The notes under the pieces were generated by a model, which did not search any database, was not told the DNA's origin, and worked only from the letters and a program-made list of their open reading frames with translations. The position numbers were made by a program, and so were the translations under genes. This document shows positions 8,440-16,575 of a stretch of DNA of 64,000 nt, one piece after another (position 1 is the first letter of the stretch; each line of letters begins with the position of its first letter). This stretch comes from Nocardioides pinisoli. Its GTDB lineage: Bacteria > Actinomycetota > Actinomycetes > Propionibacteriales > Nocardioidaceae. The stretch covers positions 310,001-374,000 of the forward strand of contig NZ_JANARS010000001.1 in NCBI RefSeq assembly GCF_024199985.1, given 5' to 3'.

Positions 8440-8634
8440 ATGCTGCGCAGGCGTTTGCGCCGGGCGGAGGCGATTCCGCCGATCTGCACGTGTGGGAATG
8501 TCCTTCACCTGCGAGTCGTGGGTGTCGGGCAGCGTTGGGGCGGTGAGCCGGCCAGCTTGGTTTCGTGCTTGCACTGTGAACGGTGCGGGGATGTGAAGGG
8601 CCAGACGGGCGGGAACCGGCGGGGGCTAGCCTGA
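8440..8634 (+). CDS. Possible small zinc-ribbon protein
   Basis: A 64-codon frame that ends just before the UvrA2 leader. It encodes ICTCGNVLHL near residue 20 and SCLHCERCGDVKG near residue 45. The CxCG and CxxCxxCG knuckles about 25 residues apart are what a zinc ribbon would show. Third-position GC bias is moderate and no good ribosome site precedes the ATG. It lies in the gene-poor stretch, so it may be chance or a remnant of a larger Zn-binding protein. Reported for its cysteine pattern; low confidence. Confidence 0.3.
   Translation: MLRRRLRRAEAIPPICTCGNVLHLRVVGVGQRWGGEPASLVSCLHCERCGDVKGQTGGNRRGLA
8627..8632 (+). promoter_or_regulatory. Putative -10 box TAGCCT upstream of the uvrA2 leader frame
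   Basis: TAGCCT ends exactly 6 nt before the ATG at 8639, the spacing seen before many other starts in this window and typical of leaderless actinobacterial transcripts. If used, transcription would begin on the ATG of the small frame rather than on uvrA2 itself. Confidence 0.4.
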
Positions 8635-8638
8635 GGGG

Positions 8639-8755
8639 ATGGTCGTCGCCCCGTTCGCACTCGTTGGGGCAGTACTCCGAGTCGTGGTGGCACAAGGTGC
8701 TTCGGACGAGACCGACCACGGGCGTCGCGCTCGGGCCGGGCACAGGCCCGCGTGA
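8639..8755 (+). CDS. Possible 38-aa leader peptide overlapping the uvrA2-like start
   Basis: A short frame encoding MVVAPFALVGAVLRVVVAQG followed by a polar Arg/His-rich tail. It starts 6 nt after a -10-like TAGCCT and ends with a TGA that overlaps the GTG start of the ABC ATPase (GTGA, 8752-8755). This suggests a leaderless leader frame whose translation feeds ribosomes into the downstream gene. UvrA2-like and other ABC-F-type drug-response genes are sometimes controlled through leader frames, but no attenuator structure was proven here. The peptide matches no family I know. Confidence 0.35.
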   Translation: MVVAPFALVGAVLRVVVAQGASDETDHGRRARAGHRPA

Positions 8756-11118
8756 CCGACGACGCGATCGACGGCTTCGTGCGCGTCCGCGGCGCCAACG
8801 AGCACAACCTGCGCAACGTCGACGTCGACATCCCGCGCAACGCCATGGTGGCGTTCACCGGGATCTCCGGCTCGGGGAAGTCGTCGCTGGCCTTCGGCAC
8901 GCTCTACGCGGAGGCCCAGCGCCGCTACTTCGAGTCGGTGGCGCCCTACGCGCGCCGGCTGCTGCAGCAGGTCGGTGCTCCGCACGTTCAGGAGATCACC
9001 GGGCTGCCGCCGGCGGTGGCGCTGCAGCAGCGTCGCGGCGCGGCCACGTCCCGCTCGTCGGTCGGCACGCTCACGACGCTGTCCAACCTGCTGCGGATCC
9101 TCTACTCGCGAGCGGGCGACTACCCCGAGGGTGCCGAGCACCTTGCGGCCGAGGCGTTCTCTCCCAACACCGCGGCCGGCGCATGTCCGCGCTGCCACGG
9201 CCTGGGCGTCGTCCACGACGTCACCGAGGAGCTGCTCGTCCCCGACCCGTCACTGAGCATCCGGGATGGTGCGATCGCCGCTTGGCCCGGTGCGTGGCAG
9301 GGTGCCAACCTGCGCAGCATCGTCACCGGTCTCGGCATCGACGTCGACAAGCCGTGGCGCAAGCTCAAGAAGAAGGACCGGGACTGGCTGCTCTTCACCG
9401 ACGAGCAGCCGTCGGTGCTCATCAAGCCCGAGCGGGATCGCATCGACCATGGCTACTACGGCAAGTTCTGGAGCGCGCGCAAGCACGTCATGCACGTGCT
9501 GGCCGACTCCAAGAGCGAGCGGATGCGCGAGCGCGCCCTGCGGTTCGTGGAGGACGCGCCCTGCCCGGACTGCCACGGGAGCGGCCTGCGGCCGGAGGCC
9601 CTCACGGTGACCTTCCTCGGGCACTCGATCGCCGAGGTCAACGCCCTGCCGTTCACGCAGCTGGTCGCGCTGCTGCGGCCGGCCACCGAGCTGCCCGAGG
9701 AGGCGAACGAGGTCGCGGTGCGGATCTGCGCCGACCTGGTCGCCCGCATCGAGGTGCTGCTCGACCTGGGCCTGGGCTACCTGAGCCTGGGACGGAGCTC
9801 GACGACCCTGTCGCCCGGCGAGGCGCAGCGCCTGCGGATCGCCACCCAGCTGCGCTCGGGGCTGTTCGGCGTCGTCTACGTCCTGGACGAGCCCTCCGCC
9901 GGCCTGCACCCGGCCGACGCGGCGCCGCTGCTGGACGTCCTGGACCGCCTGAAGGCGGCCGGCAACTCGCTGTTTGTCGTGGAGCACGACCTCGACGTCG
10001 TACGCCGTGCGGACTGGGTCGTCGACATCGGTCCCGGTGCCGGCGAGGCCGGGGGCCGCGTGCTCCACAGCGGCCCGGTGGCGGACCTGGAGGGCGTCAC
10101 CGAGTCGGCCACCAGCGCCCACCTGTTCGGTCGCGCCGAGCGGCTGGTGCACGACGTACGTGCCCCGCAGGGCTGGCTCCGGCTGGCCGGCGTGACCCGC
10201 CACAACCTGCGCGACCTGTCCGTCGACATCCCGCTCTGCGTGCTGACCGCCGTCACCGGGGTGTCCGGGTCCGGCAAGTCGACCCTGGTCAGCCAGGTGC
10301 TCGCGGAGGACCCGGCTGCCCTCGAGTCGTTCGACCGGCTGGTGCTCGTCGACCAGCGGCCGATCGGCCGGACGCCGCGGTCCAACCTCGCGACGTACAC
10401 GGGAATGTTCGACGCCGTGCGGAAGCTGTACGCCGACACGGACGCGGCCCGGGCACGCGGATACGGCGCGGGCCGCTTCTCCTTCAACGTCCCCGAGGGC
10501 CGCTGCGATACCTGTCAGGGCGAGGGGTTCGTCTCCGTCGAGCTGCTCTTCCTGCCCGGCACCTACGCGCCCTGCCCGACGTGCCACGGCGATCGCTACA
10601 ACGCCGAGACGCTCGAGATCACCTACCGCGGCAAGAACATCGCGGAGGTCCTCGCCATGCCCGTCGACGACGCCGCGACGTTCCTCGTGGACGTGCCGGC
10701 CGCCTCGCGCAGCCTCCAGACGCTGCGCGAGGTGGGCCTGGGCTACCTGCGCCTGGGACAGCCGGCGACCGAGCTCAGCGGCGGTGAGGCGCAACGCATC
10801 AAGCTCGCCACCGAGCTCCAGCGGGCGCGCCGCGGCCACGCGCTCTACCTGCTCGACGAGCCGACCTCGGGACTGCACCCCGCGGACACGGCCCTCCTGC
10901 TGCGCCAGCTGCACCGCCTCGTCGATGCCGGCAACACGGTGGTCCTCGTCGAGCACGACCTCGACGCAGTCGCCACCGCCGACTGGGTCATCGACCTCGG
11001 CCCGGGCGGCGGAGACGCCGGCGGCCGCGTCGTCGCGACCGGGACGCCGGCCGACGTCGCGAAGGCCGAGGGCAGCGCGACCGCGCCCTACCTCGCGCGG
11101 CGGCTCGAGCGGACCTGA
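8752..11118 (+). CDS. UvrA2-type excinuclease ABC subunit A-like ATPase
   Basis: A 788-residue class II UvrA homologue, shorter than housekeeping UvrA (about 950). It has two ABC ATPase modules. Module 1 shows Walker A GISGSGKSSLAFGTLYAEAQRRYFESVAPYARR, signature LSPGEAQRLR and Walker B VYVLDEPSAGLHP. Module 2 shows GVSGSGKST, ELSGGEAQRIKLATEL and LYLLDEPTSGLHP. Zinc modules appear as CPRCHG, CPDCHG and the paired CDTCQG/CPTCHG. The shorter region between Walker A and signature fits UvrA2 proteins that lack the UvrB-binding domain. Family roles are DNA-damage tolerance or resistance to DNA-binding drugs. The GTG start overlaps the stop of a small leader frame. Confidence 0.88.
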   Translation: MTDDAIDGFVRVRGANEHNLRNVDVDIPRNAMVAFTGISGSGKSSLAFGTLYAEAQRRYFESVAPYARRLLQQVGAPHVQEITGLPPAVALQQRRGAATSRSSVGTLTTLSNLLRILYSRAGDYPEGAEHLAAEAFSPNTAAGACPRCHGLGVVHDVTEELLVPDPSLSIRDGAIAAWPGAWQGANLRSIVTGLGIDVDKPWRKLKKKDRDWLLFTDEQPSVLIKPERDRIDHGYYGKFWSARKHVMHVLADSKSERMRERALRFVEDAPCPDCHGSGLRPEALTVTFLGHSIAEVNALPFTQLVALLRPATELPEEANEVAVRICADLVARIEVLLDLGLGYLSLGRSSTTLSPGEAQRLRIATQLRSGLFGVVYVLDEPSAGLHPADAAPLLDVLDRLKAAGNSLFVVEHDLDVVRRADWVVDIGPGAGEAGGRVLHSGPVADLEGVTESATSAHLFGRAERLVHDVRAPQGWLRLAGVTRHNLRDLSVDIPLCVLTAVTGVSGSGKSTLVSQVLAEDPAALESFDRLVLVDQRPIGRTPRSNLATYTGMFDAVRKLYADTDAARARGYGAGRFSFNVPEGRCDTCQGEGFVSVELLFLPGTYAPCPTCHGDRYNAETLEITYRGKNIAEVLAMPVDDAATFLVDVPAASRSLQTLREVGLGYLRLGQPATELSGGEAQRIKLATELQRARRGHALYLLDEPTSGLHPADTALLLRQLHRLVDAGNTVVLVEHDLDAVATADWVIDLGPGGGDAGGRVVATGTPADVAKAEGSATAPYLARRLERT

Positions 11119-11191
11119 GCCATCTCTTCACCGCGCTGGCGCGTCATTCCTCCGCGAGCGCCGGGCCATCCCCGATGCCGCGCTGCCTCGT

Positions 11192-11197
11192 TACGCT
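11192..11197 (+). promoter_or_regulatory. Putative -10 box TACGCT, leaderless start at 11204
   Basis: TACGCT is followed by exactly 6 nt and then the ATG of the nucleotidyltransferase gene. No Shine-Dalgarno sequence is present, which fits transcription starting at the ATG. Confidence 0.45.
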
Positions 11198-11203
11198 GGT
11201 CGG

Positions 11204-11914
11204 ATGTCGGACGTGGAGCCGCTCGCCAGGACTCCAGAGGAGCAGGCCGAGGACGAGGCCTTCATCCGCCTGTACGGCGCATGGGAGGTGCTCACCCCGC
11301 CGGAGGCCGCGGCCATGCTGCGCGGCCACGACCGGCCCTGGTGGATCGTCGGGGGCTGGGCGATCGATGCCGCCACCGGCGTCCCTCGCGAGCACGAGGA
11401 CCTCGACGTGTCGATGCTCGCGTCTGACGTGCCAGCGTTCTACGAGCACCTCAAGTCCGAGTGGCACCTGTGGAACCAGGTCGGAGGCACGCTGACGCCG
11501 TACTCCGACGAACGCACAGAGCCGCTCGACCGGGAGAGCCAGATCTGGGTCCGTCGAGACGCAACGTCCGCGTGGGTCCTCGACGTCATCCTGATCCCCG
11601 ACCGGGGCGGCCTGTGGGTGAGCAAGCGCGACCCCGAGCACACGGCCCCGGTCGACGACGTCGTCTGGACCCACTCGGACGGCATCCGCTACCAGCGTCC
11701 GGAGATCGTCCTCCTGCACAAGGCGCTGAAGGCGCGACCGAAGGACGAGCGCGACCTCCGCACGACCTGGCCGGTCCTGGACGACGCCGCGCGAGGCTGG
11801 CTCGCTCAGGCGGTCGCCCGTCTCTACCCGGATCACCAGTGGTTGCCGTTGTTCGAGTCGCTCGGCGGCGCGCGGGTCAGGCACCGCAACGGCCCTGCTC
11901 CTGGAGCACCCTGA
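11204..11914 (+). CDS. Aminoglycoside adenylyltransferase-like nucleotidyltransferase
   Basis: A 236-residue protein with a nucleotidyltransferase-fold core: WWIVGGWAID, then REHEDLDVSML, the G-G-W-x-I-D and D-x-D metal-binding pattern of the ANT(2'')/LinB-like group, and a later conserved strand WVLDVILIP. Proteins of this group transfer AMP to aminoglycosides, lincosamides or other small molecules, and many members are uncharacterised. The ATG at 11204 is favoured by a -10 box 6 nt upstream; a longer in-frame reading back into uvrA2 is not credible. It stands alone after the UvrA2 gene, so a resistance or detoxification role is plausible but unproven. Confidence 0.8.
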   Translation: MSDVEPLARTPEEQAEDEAFIRLYGAWEVLTPPEAAAMLRGHDRPWWIVGGWAIDAATGVPREHEDLDVSMLASDVPAFYEHLKSEWHLWNQVGGTLTPYSDERTEPLDRESQIWVRRDATSAWVLDVILIPDRGGLWVSKRDPEHTAPVDDVVWTHSDGIRYQRPEIVLLHKALKARPKDERDLRTTWPVLDDAARGWLAQAVARLYPDHQWLPLFESLGGARVRHRNGPAPGAP

Positions 11915-12027
11915 CCCCACCGGCTGAGCCGCCACTCCGCCCCCCGACGGCGCCGGCTCGATCATCCGCGCATGCCGACGAGCGGTGTCCCAAAACAATT
12001 GGGGCCTGGCTCGTGCCAGAGTGCGGC

Positions 12028-12201
12028 ATGGCCTATCTGCAGTACTTCGGGGCAGGGCTCCTGGCGCTCGGCGTCTGCGGGGTGGTGCTCTCGATTGTGT
12101 CTCCTGACCAGGGCAGCATCGGCACGATCGCTCTGGACGTCGTGGTGCTGTTCGTCGGCATCGCCGTACTCGTTCTCGCGGGTCGCAAGTCGTCTGGCTG
12201 A
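12028..12201 (+). CDS. Small two-helix membrane protein
   Basis: 57 residues with two hydrophobic segments, FGAGLLALGVCGVVLSIV and IALDVVVLFVGIAVLVLAG, separated by a short polar turn, and a basic end (GRKSSG). It looks like an integral membrane miniprotein with no known domain. The ATG at 12028 is chosen because the reading frame only becomes protein-like there; an open frame extends back to 11461 on the strand of the previous gene but is its shadow. Function unknown. Confidence 0.55.
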   Translation: MAYLQYFGAGLLALGVCGVVLSIVSPDQGSIGTIALDVVVLFVGIAVLVLAGRKSSG

Positions 12202-12300
12202 TCACAGTGACCCATCTCCGCGCCCACAGGCGCGGCCAAGATGTCACCTACGGCCGTCGAGCCTGCGACGACCGGTTCACCGTTGTGGTGTTGTTGGCAC

Positions 12301-13422
12301 ATGCAGCGGGGGCGGCGGGCTCGGGTGGGCGTCATCGCCATCCTGCTCGCCACTGTGGGCTGCTCTGACGCCGGAGCGCCCGACAGCCCTGCGTCCCCGT
12401 CTCCCGAGGCGCTCGCCGAGTCATCGGACAGCCCTGCCCCCGGCCCCGGCCCCGGCTCCACCCCCTGGCCGATCGACGCTGCTTGGATCGACCGGATCAG
12501 CAGCGGGCCTCCGAGGATGGACTCGAAGCTGCCGGACGCGTTCCCACCTGACGGCAGTGTCCTGCCCGACCTGCTCGCCGAGCCGCCCGGCAGAGCATTG
12601 ATGGCGTACCACCCGCGCGAGTCGTTCGACGACCGCGGTGCGTGGGAGACCGAGACGGTGTTCTTCCTCGGGCTCGACGGCCGATGGCGCTCACTCGACA
12701 TGCAACGCCTGGGACTGCCTGCCTCGACGCATCCCGGCGTGGACACCTATGGCGCCGGCGAGCTGTCACCCGACGGCACGGCATGGGCCGCCCCGACGAC
12801 TGCCGGCATCGTGCTGCTCGATCTCTCGACGGGCCGCTCACGCGAGGTGGCACTGCCGGGCGACCACACGGGCTACCTCCGGTGGCGCCCTGACGGCCAC
12901 AGCATCAACGTGATGCGGCTGCACGGCGCATCGACGCAGAGGACGTGGGCACTCGACCCGCAGACGGCGAAGGTCCGGCGCGCCGGCTACATCCTGCCTA
13001 TCGACGGCTTCGCAGCGAACGGGTCCGTCGTGACCTTCACGCGCCGCGGAGACCGGACCGTCCGCTCCGTCCATCGCGATCAACGGGAGGTGGAGACGGT
13101 AGTGGCACTGCCTAACCGCCTCGCCAAGCGCGGAGCAGCAGTGGGGCGAGACCACGCCGTCTTCGGCTACAACCGCGAGCTCGTCGCCGTGGAGACGGGG
13201 TCCTGGACGCCCGTCGCTCGACTGCGACTCGGCCGGGGCGAGGCTGCAGGGTGGCCGCGGGGGTGGTGGGACGACGACACCCTCTGGTTCTTCGAGTCGA
13301 CCCGCGGCCTGATCACCTGGAACGTCGATGACGGCCGCACTCGGACGCTGACTCGAGTGACGCCCGCGGCTCGGACGGACACGTACTGGAGCGCCAGCGT
13401 CGCCGTCGACCTCCTGCGCTGA
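12301..13422 (+). CDS. Lipoprotein with beta-propeller-like repeats
   Basis: 373 residues. The start at 12301 gives MQRGRRARVGVIAILLATVGC, a lipoprotein signal with lipobox TVGC; the upstream ATG at 12241 would add an unusual N-terminus. A Pro/Ser/Gly linker follows. The body has repeating blade-like segments with recurring LSPDGTAW and LRWRPDGHS motifs, typical of WD40-like or TolB-like propellers displayed on the cell surface. No catalytic signature is visible. It stands alone between a small membrane gene and the M23-like gene. Function unknown; possibly binding or sensing. Confidence 0.7.
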   Translation: MQRGRRARVGVIAILLATVGCSDAGAPDSPASPSPEALAESSDSPAPGPGPGSTPWPIDAAWIDRISSGPPRMDSKLPDAFPPDGSVLPDLLAEPPGRALMAYHPRESFDDRGAWETETVFFLGLDGRWRSLDMQRLGLPASTHPGVDTYGAGELSPDGTAWAAPTTAGIVLLDLSTGRSREVALPGDHTGYLRWRPDGHSINVMRLHGASTQRTWALDPQTAKVRRAGYILPIDGFAANGSVVTFTRRGDRTVRSVHRDQREVETVVALPNRLAKRGAAVGRDHAVFGYNRELVAVETGSWTPVARLRLGRGEAAGWPRGWWDDDTLWFFESTRGLITWNVDDGRTRTLTRVTPAARTDTYWSASVAVDLLR

Positions 13423-13601
13423 ACGGATGTCGCGTGGCTCCGAAGAGTGCGTGACCCCGGTGCCCACGTGATCGACGTCAGGTCGGTCGTGGAGTGGCAC
13501 GCGGAGGTCCGGCCGGGGCGACAGACGCCGCTGCCCTCAGGAGTCTTCCCTCGAGACGTCGGGCCGACCCCGCCCGGGCACAGGTGGGCTAGGAAGGACG
13601 C

Positions 13602-14228
13602 ATGCAGACGGCAGTCGACCTGGAGTACCCGTTCGAGGGGCGCTGGCTGACGCAGAACAGTCCCGCTGACCGGGTGCCCAGCCACGGCACCGCCCTGTTC
13701 GCGTCGTCGTACGCCATCGACTTCGTCCCCGTCGATGACCGCGGGCGGACGGCACCGTTCACGTTTGCGTCGCTCCTCCGCCCCGAGCCGGCCGAGCAGT
13801 TCCCCGGCTTCGGGCGCCCGATCCTCGCTCCCGCCGAGGGTGTGGTGGTCGGCGTGCACGACACGGAGGTCGACCACCCGGCGTTCCGTGGGCTGCCGTC
13901 CGTGGGCTACGCCCTCACCCAGCGTCGCCGGGCCGCAGCGGGTTGGCAGGCACTGGCGGGCAACCACGTCTTCATCGAGCTGCGTGACGGGCCGGTGGTC
14001 GAGGTGTGCCACCTGCAACGCCACAGCGTCCGGGTGCAGGTGGGCCAGCGGGTGCGGGTGGGCGAGGTGCTCGGGCGGTGCGGCAACTCGGGCAACAGCA
14101 CCGAGCCTCACGTCCACCTGCAGGCCATCGACCGCCCGGACGTCCGGCGCGCCACCGCCGTGCCGATCACCTTCGGCGGCCGCGTGCCCCGCAACGGCGA
14201 GGTCGTCGACCAGCGAACCGCCCGCTGA
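13602..14228 (+). CDS. M23-family metallopeptidase homologue
   Basis: A 208-residue LytM/M23-like protein. The zinc-site pattern can be read as H-x(8)-D in SHGTALFASSYAID, with the terminal H-x-H in STEPHVHLQ, plus the beta-sheet turn GQRVRVGEVLGRCGNSGNS typical of peptidase M23. The family cleaves peptidoglycan cross-links. This copy has no signal peptide or membrane anchor, which is odd for a wall hydrolase. The ATG has a -10-like TAGGAA 6 nt upstream and also a GGAAGGA site. It may act on cytosolic peptides or be exported by another route. Confidence 0.78.
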   Translation: MQTAVDLEYPFEGRWLTQNSPADRVPSHGTALFASSYAIDFVPVDDRGRTAPFTFASLLRPEPAEQFPGFGRPILAPAEGVVVGVHDTEVDHPAFRGLPSVGYALTQRRRAAAGWQALAGNHVFIELRDGPVVEVCHLQRHSVRVQVGQRVRVGEVLGRCGNSGNSTEPHVHLQAIDRPDVRRATAVPITFGGRVPRNGEVVDQRTAR

Positions 14229-14261
14229 GGCGGGCCCGTGCCGGGCGTCAGCCGTCGCCGC

Positions 14262-14267
14262 GACAAT
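14262..14267 (+). promoter_or_regulatory. Putative -10 box GACAAT, leaderless start at 14274
   Basis: GACAAT lies exactly 6 nt before the GTG at 14274, which is followed directly by an in-frame ATG. This supports a leaderless start for the PLP dehydratase gene. Confidence 0.4.
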
Positions 14268-14273
14268 GGACCG

Positions 14274-15200
14274 GTGATGCTCGACCGGACCGACGTACAG
14301 GCAGCAGCGGCACGGATCGCCGGGCGCGTGCGGCGTACGCCCCTGATGCCGCCCTCCGACCGCGACGCCGTGTGGCTCAAGTGCGAGTTCCTCCAGCACT
14401 GCGGCGTGTTCAAGACCCGCGGTGCCTTCAACCGCCAGCTCGCCGGGCTGGAGACCGGAGAGATCGGGGACGCCGGCGTCGTCGTCGCCTCGGGCGGCAA
14501 CGCGGGGCTCGCGCAGGCCTTCGCCGCCCGCGACCTGGGCATCCGCGCCACCGTCTTCGTGCCGCAGTCGGCGCCCGACGTCAAGGTCCGACGCATCGAG
14601 GCCTACGGCGCGGACGTGGTGCGCGTCGGCAGCGAGTACGCCGAGGCGTACGACGCGGCCGTGGCGTTCGGCGAGCGGACCGGGGCAGCCCTGGCCCACG
14701 CGTACGACCAGCTCGAGGTCGCAGCAGGAGCGGGCACGCTCGCGGAGGAGATCCTCGAGGACGAGCCGTCCATCGACACGATCGTCGTCGCGGTGGGCGG
14801 CGGCGGTCTCTACGCGGGCGTCGCCGCCTCCGCCCTGGGTCGCGCGCGCGTGGTGGCGGTCGAGCCGGAGCTCTGCCCCACGCTCCACAGCGCGCTGGAG
14901 GCCGGACGGCCGGTCGACGTCGCGGTGGCGGGCGTGGCCGCCGACTCGCTCGGCGCCCGGCGCCTGGGCGACCTCGCCTTCAGCGCACTGGAGAAGGAGC
15001 CACCGACCTCGGTGCTCGTGACGGACGACGAAATCATGGACGCCCGGTCGAGCCTCTGGAGCGAGTTCCGGGTGCCGTCGGAGACGGGGGCCGCCGCCGC
15101 GTACGCCGCGCTTCTCTCGGGCCGCTACGTGCCGGAGGACGCCGAGCGCGTCGCGGTCGTCGTGTGCGGCGCCAACACGGATCCGGCGACGCTGGGCTGA
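14274..15200 (+). CDS. PLP-dependent threonine/serine dehydratase family protein
   Basis: About 308 residues, fold-type II PLP enzyme. The Schiff-base lysine sits in VFKTRGAFN, the phosphate and substrate loop in VASGGNAGLA, and the glycine-rich PLP-phosphate loop in VAVGGGGLYAG. Family enzymes deaminate serine or threonine to pyruvate or 2-oxobutyrate; some are racemases. There is no C-terminal ACT-like regulatory domain, so this is the short, catabolic type rather than full IlvA. Either the GTG at 14274 or the ATG at 14277 can be the start. It follows the M23-like gene closely but seems to have its own promoter. Confidence 0.85.
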   Translation: MMLDRTDVQAAAARIAGRVRRTPLMPPSDRDAVWLKCEFLQHCGVFKTRGAFNRQLAGLETGEIGDAGVVVASGGNAGLAQAFAARDLGIRATVFVPQSAPDVKVRRIEAYGADVVRVGSEYAEAYDAAVAFGERTGAALAHAYDQLEVAAGAGTLAEEILEDEPSIDTIVVAVGGGGLYAGVAASALGRARVVAVEPELCPTLHSALEAGRPVDVAVAGVAADSLGARRLGDLAFSALEKEPPTSVLVTDDEIMDARSSLWSEFRVPSETGAAAAYAALLSGRYVPEDAERVAVVVCGANTDPATLG

Positions 15201-15240
15201 CAGGCAGGGCGGTCGACGCCACCGGCGCGACCTCCGATCC

Positions 15241-15759
15241 TCATCGCGTCTCGGCGACCTCGGCGAGCCAGAACCCCACGACCGACTCGAGCCGGTCGTC
15301 GGCCGGGGGCCAGTCGCTGAACACCTGGCGCCCCAGGTTGCCGATCGTCAGGGCCGGCACCTGCTCCCAGTCCCCGGCCCTCAGCATCGGCTGGTTCTGG
15401 TGGAGGAACCGTGGGTCCGGGTCGGTCGCGACCTCCCACCTCGCTGCCGGGACGGCGGTCGTGACGACGTCGATCACGTAGGAGATCAGGCCGTCGAGGA
15501 GCCGGAGCGAGGCCTCGTCGAGCCGCTCGTGCTCCCCGGGCCCCAGCCGCGACCAGGACGGCTGCTGTCCGGACGGCCCGAGCCGGAGCCGCTCCTTCAC
15601 CCACACCCAGAGCGGTCCGAGGCTCTCGACCGACCGGTCCAGCTCGACGGCCTCGCCCACGGCGACCTCGAGAACCCGCAGGGCGGCGGGCCGCGCCTCC
15701 AGGAACTCCTGGAGGGCGGCCGCGGCCTGCTGCTCGGTCAGGTCGGCGTACGAGGTCAT
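15241..15759 (-). CDS. Hypothetical protein (172 aa)
   Basis: A soluble, acidic protein starting MTSYADLTEQQAAAALQEF. It has an N-terminal helical half and a more mixed C-terminal half (RWEVATDPDPRFLHQNQPML, SDWPPADDRLESVVGFWLAE). No domain is recognised. The ATG at 15759 is preferred over a TTG four codons upstream. It is convergent with the PLP dehydratase gene and ends about 40 bp from it; upstream it is close to the DUF4203-like membrane gene on the same strand and could be co-transcribed. Function unknown. Confidence 0.6.
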   Translation of the reverse strand: MTSYADLTEQQAAAALQEFLEARPAALRVLEVAVGEAVELDRSVESLGPLWVWVKERLRLGPSGQQPSWSRLGPGEHERLDEASLRLLDGLISYVIDVVTTAVPAARWEVATDPDPRFLHQNQPMLRAGDWEQVPALTIGNLGRQVFSDWPPADDRLESVVGFWLAEVAETR

Positions 15760-15789
15760 GGCGATGGACAACGTACGAGATCTCGCTGG

Positions 15790-16428
15790 TCAGTGGACGT
15801 CGGCGTACCAGGTCTCCTGGATGCTCTGGCGCATGAGAGCCCGCTGCATGGCCTGGACGGCGATGCCGCCGAGGGCGAGCACCAGCAGGAGCAGGGACCA
15901 GCCGAAGCTGTCCGAGACGCGGTCGACGAAGTCGCCCCTGCTGAAGTCGGCGGAGTCCAGTGAGCCCACCAGCAGCATCAGGCCACCGGTCACGCCGACA
16001 GCGCCGGCGAGGGAGCCGACGACGACGAGCACCATCATCGGTACGTCGATGAACACCGCCAGCAGGCCGAGGACGAGGCCGACGGCCAGGCCCATCAGGA
16101 CGGCGACCCAGCTCCAGGAGATCCCGAGGGCGACGATGAGGCCCGAGCCGATCGCGAAGCCGGCCGCGCCCATCGCGAGGACGACGGCGACGTAGTAGTA
16201 GAGGTAGGCCAGGATCGCGAAGACGAGCGCAAGGACGAAGCCGAGCACCCAGCCGAGCACGGTGCCGAGGAAGCGCTCGTCGGCGAAGCCGGCGACGAGG
16301 CCGGCACCGGCGGCGAAACCGGCGAAGAAGCCCCAGATGGGGATCATGAGTCGCAGCACGGCCTGGCCGGCGACGAGCATGGCGCCCCCGGCGACGATCG
16401 CGAGGACGCCCAGGATGATGTCCGCCAT
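15790..16428 (-). CDS. DUF4203/TMEM198-like multi-pass membrane protein
   Basis: 212 residues with about seven hydrophobic helices rich in Gly, Ala and Val (for example IILGVLAIVAGGAMLVAG, LGWVLGFVLALVFAILAYLYYYVAVVL, VLVVVGSLAGAVGVTGGLMLLVG). A glycine pattern in the second helix (WGFFAGFAAGAGLVAGF) is typical of DUF4203/TMEM198-like proteins. A polar tail follows the last helix (QSIQETWYADVH). The molecular role of the family is unclear. It lies upstream of the hypothetical gene ending at 15241, divergent from serA. Confidence 0.75.
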   Translation of the reverse strand: MADIILGVLAIVAGGAMLVAGQAVLRLMIPIWGFFAGFAAGAGLVAGFADERFLGTVLGWVLGFVLALVFAILAYLYYYVAVVLAMGAAGFAIGSGLIVALGISWSWVAVLMGLAVGLVLGLLAVFIDVPMMVLVVVGSLAGAVGVTGGLMLLVGSLDSADFSRGDFVDRVSDSFGWSLLLLVLALGGIAVQAMQRALMRQSIQETWYADVH

Positions 16429-16563
16429 CTCAGCAATGCAGGACTCGTGCAGCCCGCCAACAATGGAGGGCTAGAGCAGCTGTCCGGAGCCGTCGCGCGC
16501 CGGCCGGGCCGAGGTGGGCGTCCATCGCGCAAGCCGGCTCCGGGTGGCCTGCCCGCTCTGCCC

Positions 16564-16569
16564 TAACGT
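16564..16569 (+). promoter_or_regulatory. Putative -10 box TAACGT, leaderless start of serA
   Basis: TAACGT ends 6 nt before the serA ATG at 16576 with no ribosome-binding sequence between, consistent with leaderless transcription. Confidence 0.45.
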
Positions 16570-16575
16570 GGCGGC

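Noticed and set aside
8263-8574. Minus-strand frame of 103 codons in the gene-poor stretch
   Set aside because: Composition rich in Arg, Pro and Gln with no domain or start signal; the plus strand of part of this stretch has a better zinc-ribbon pattern.
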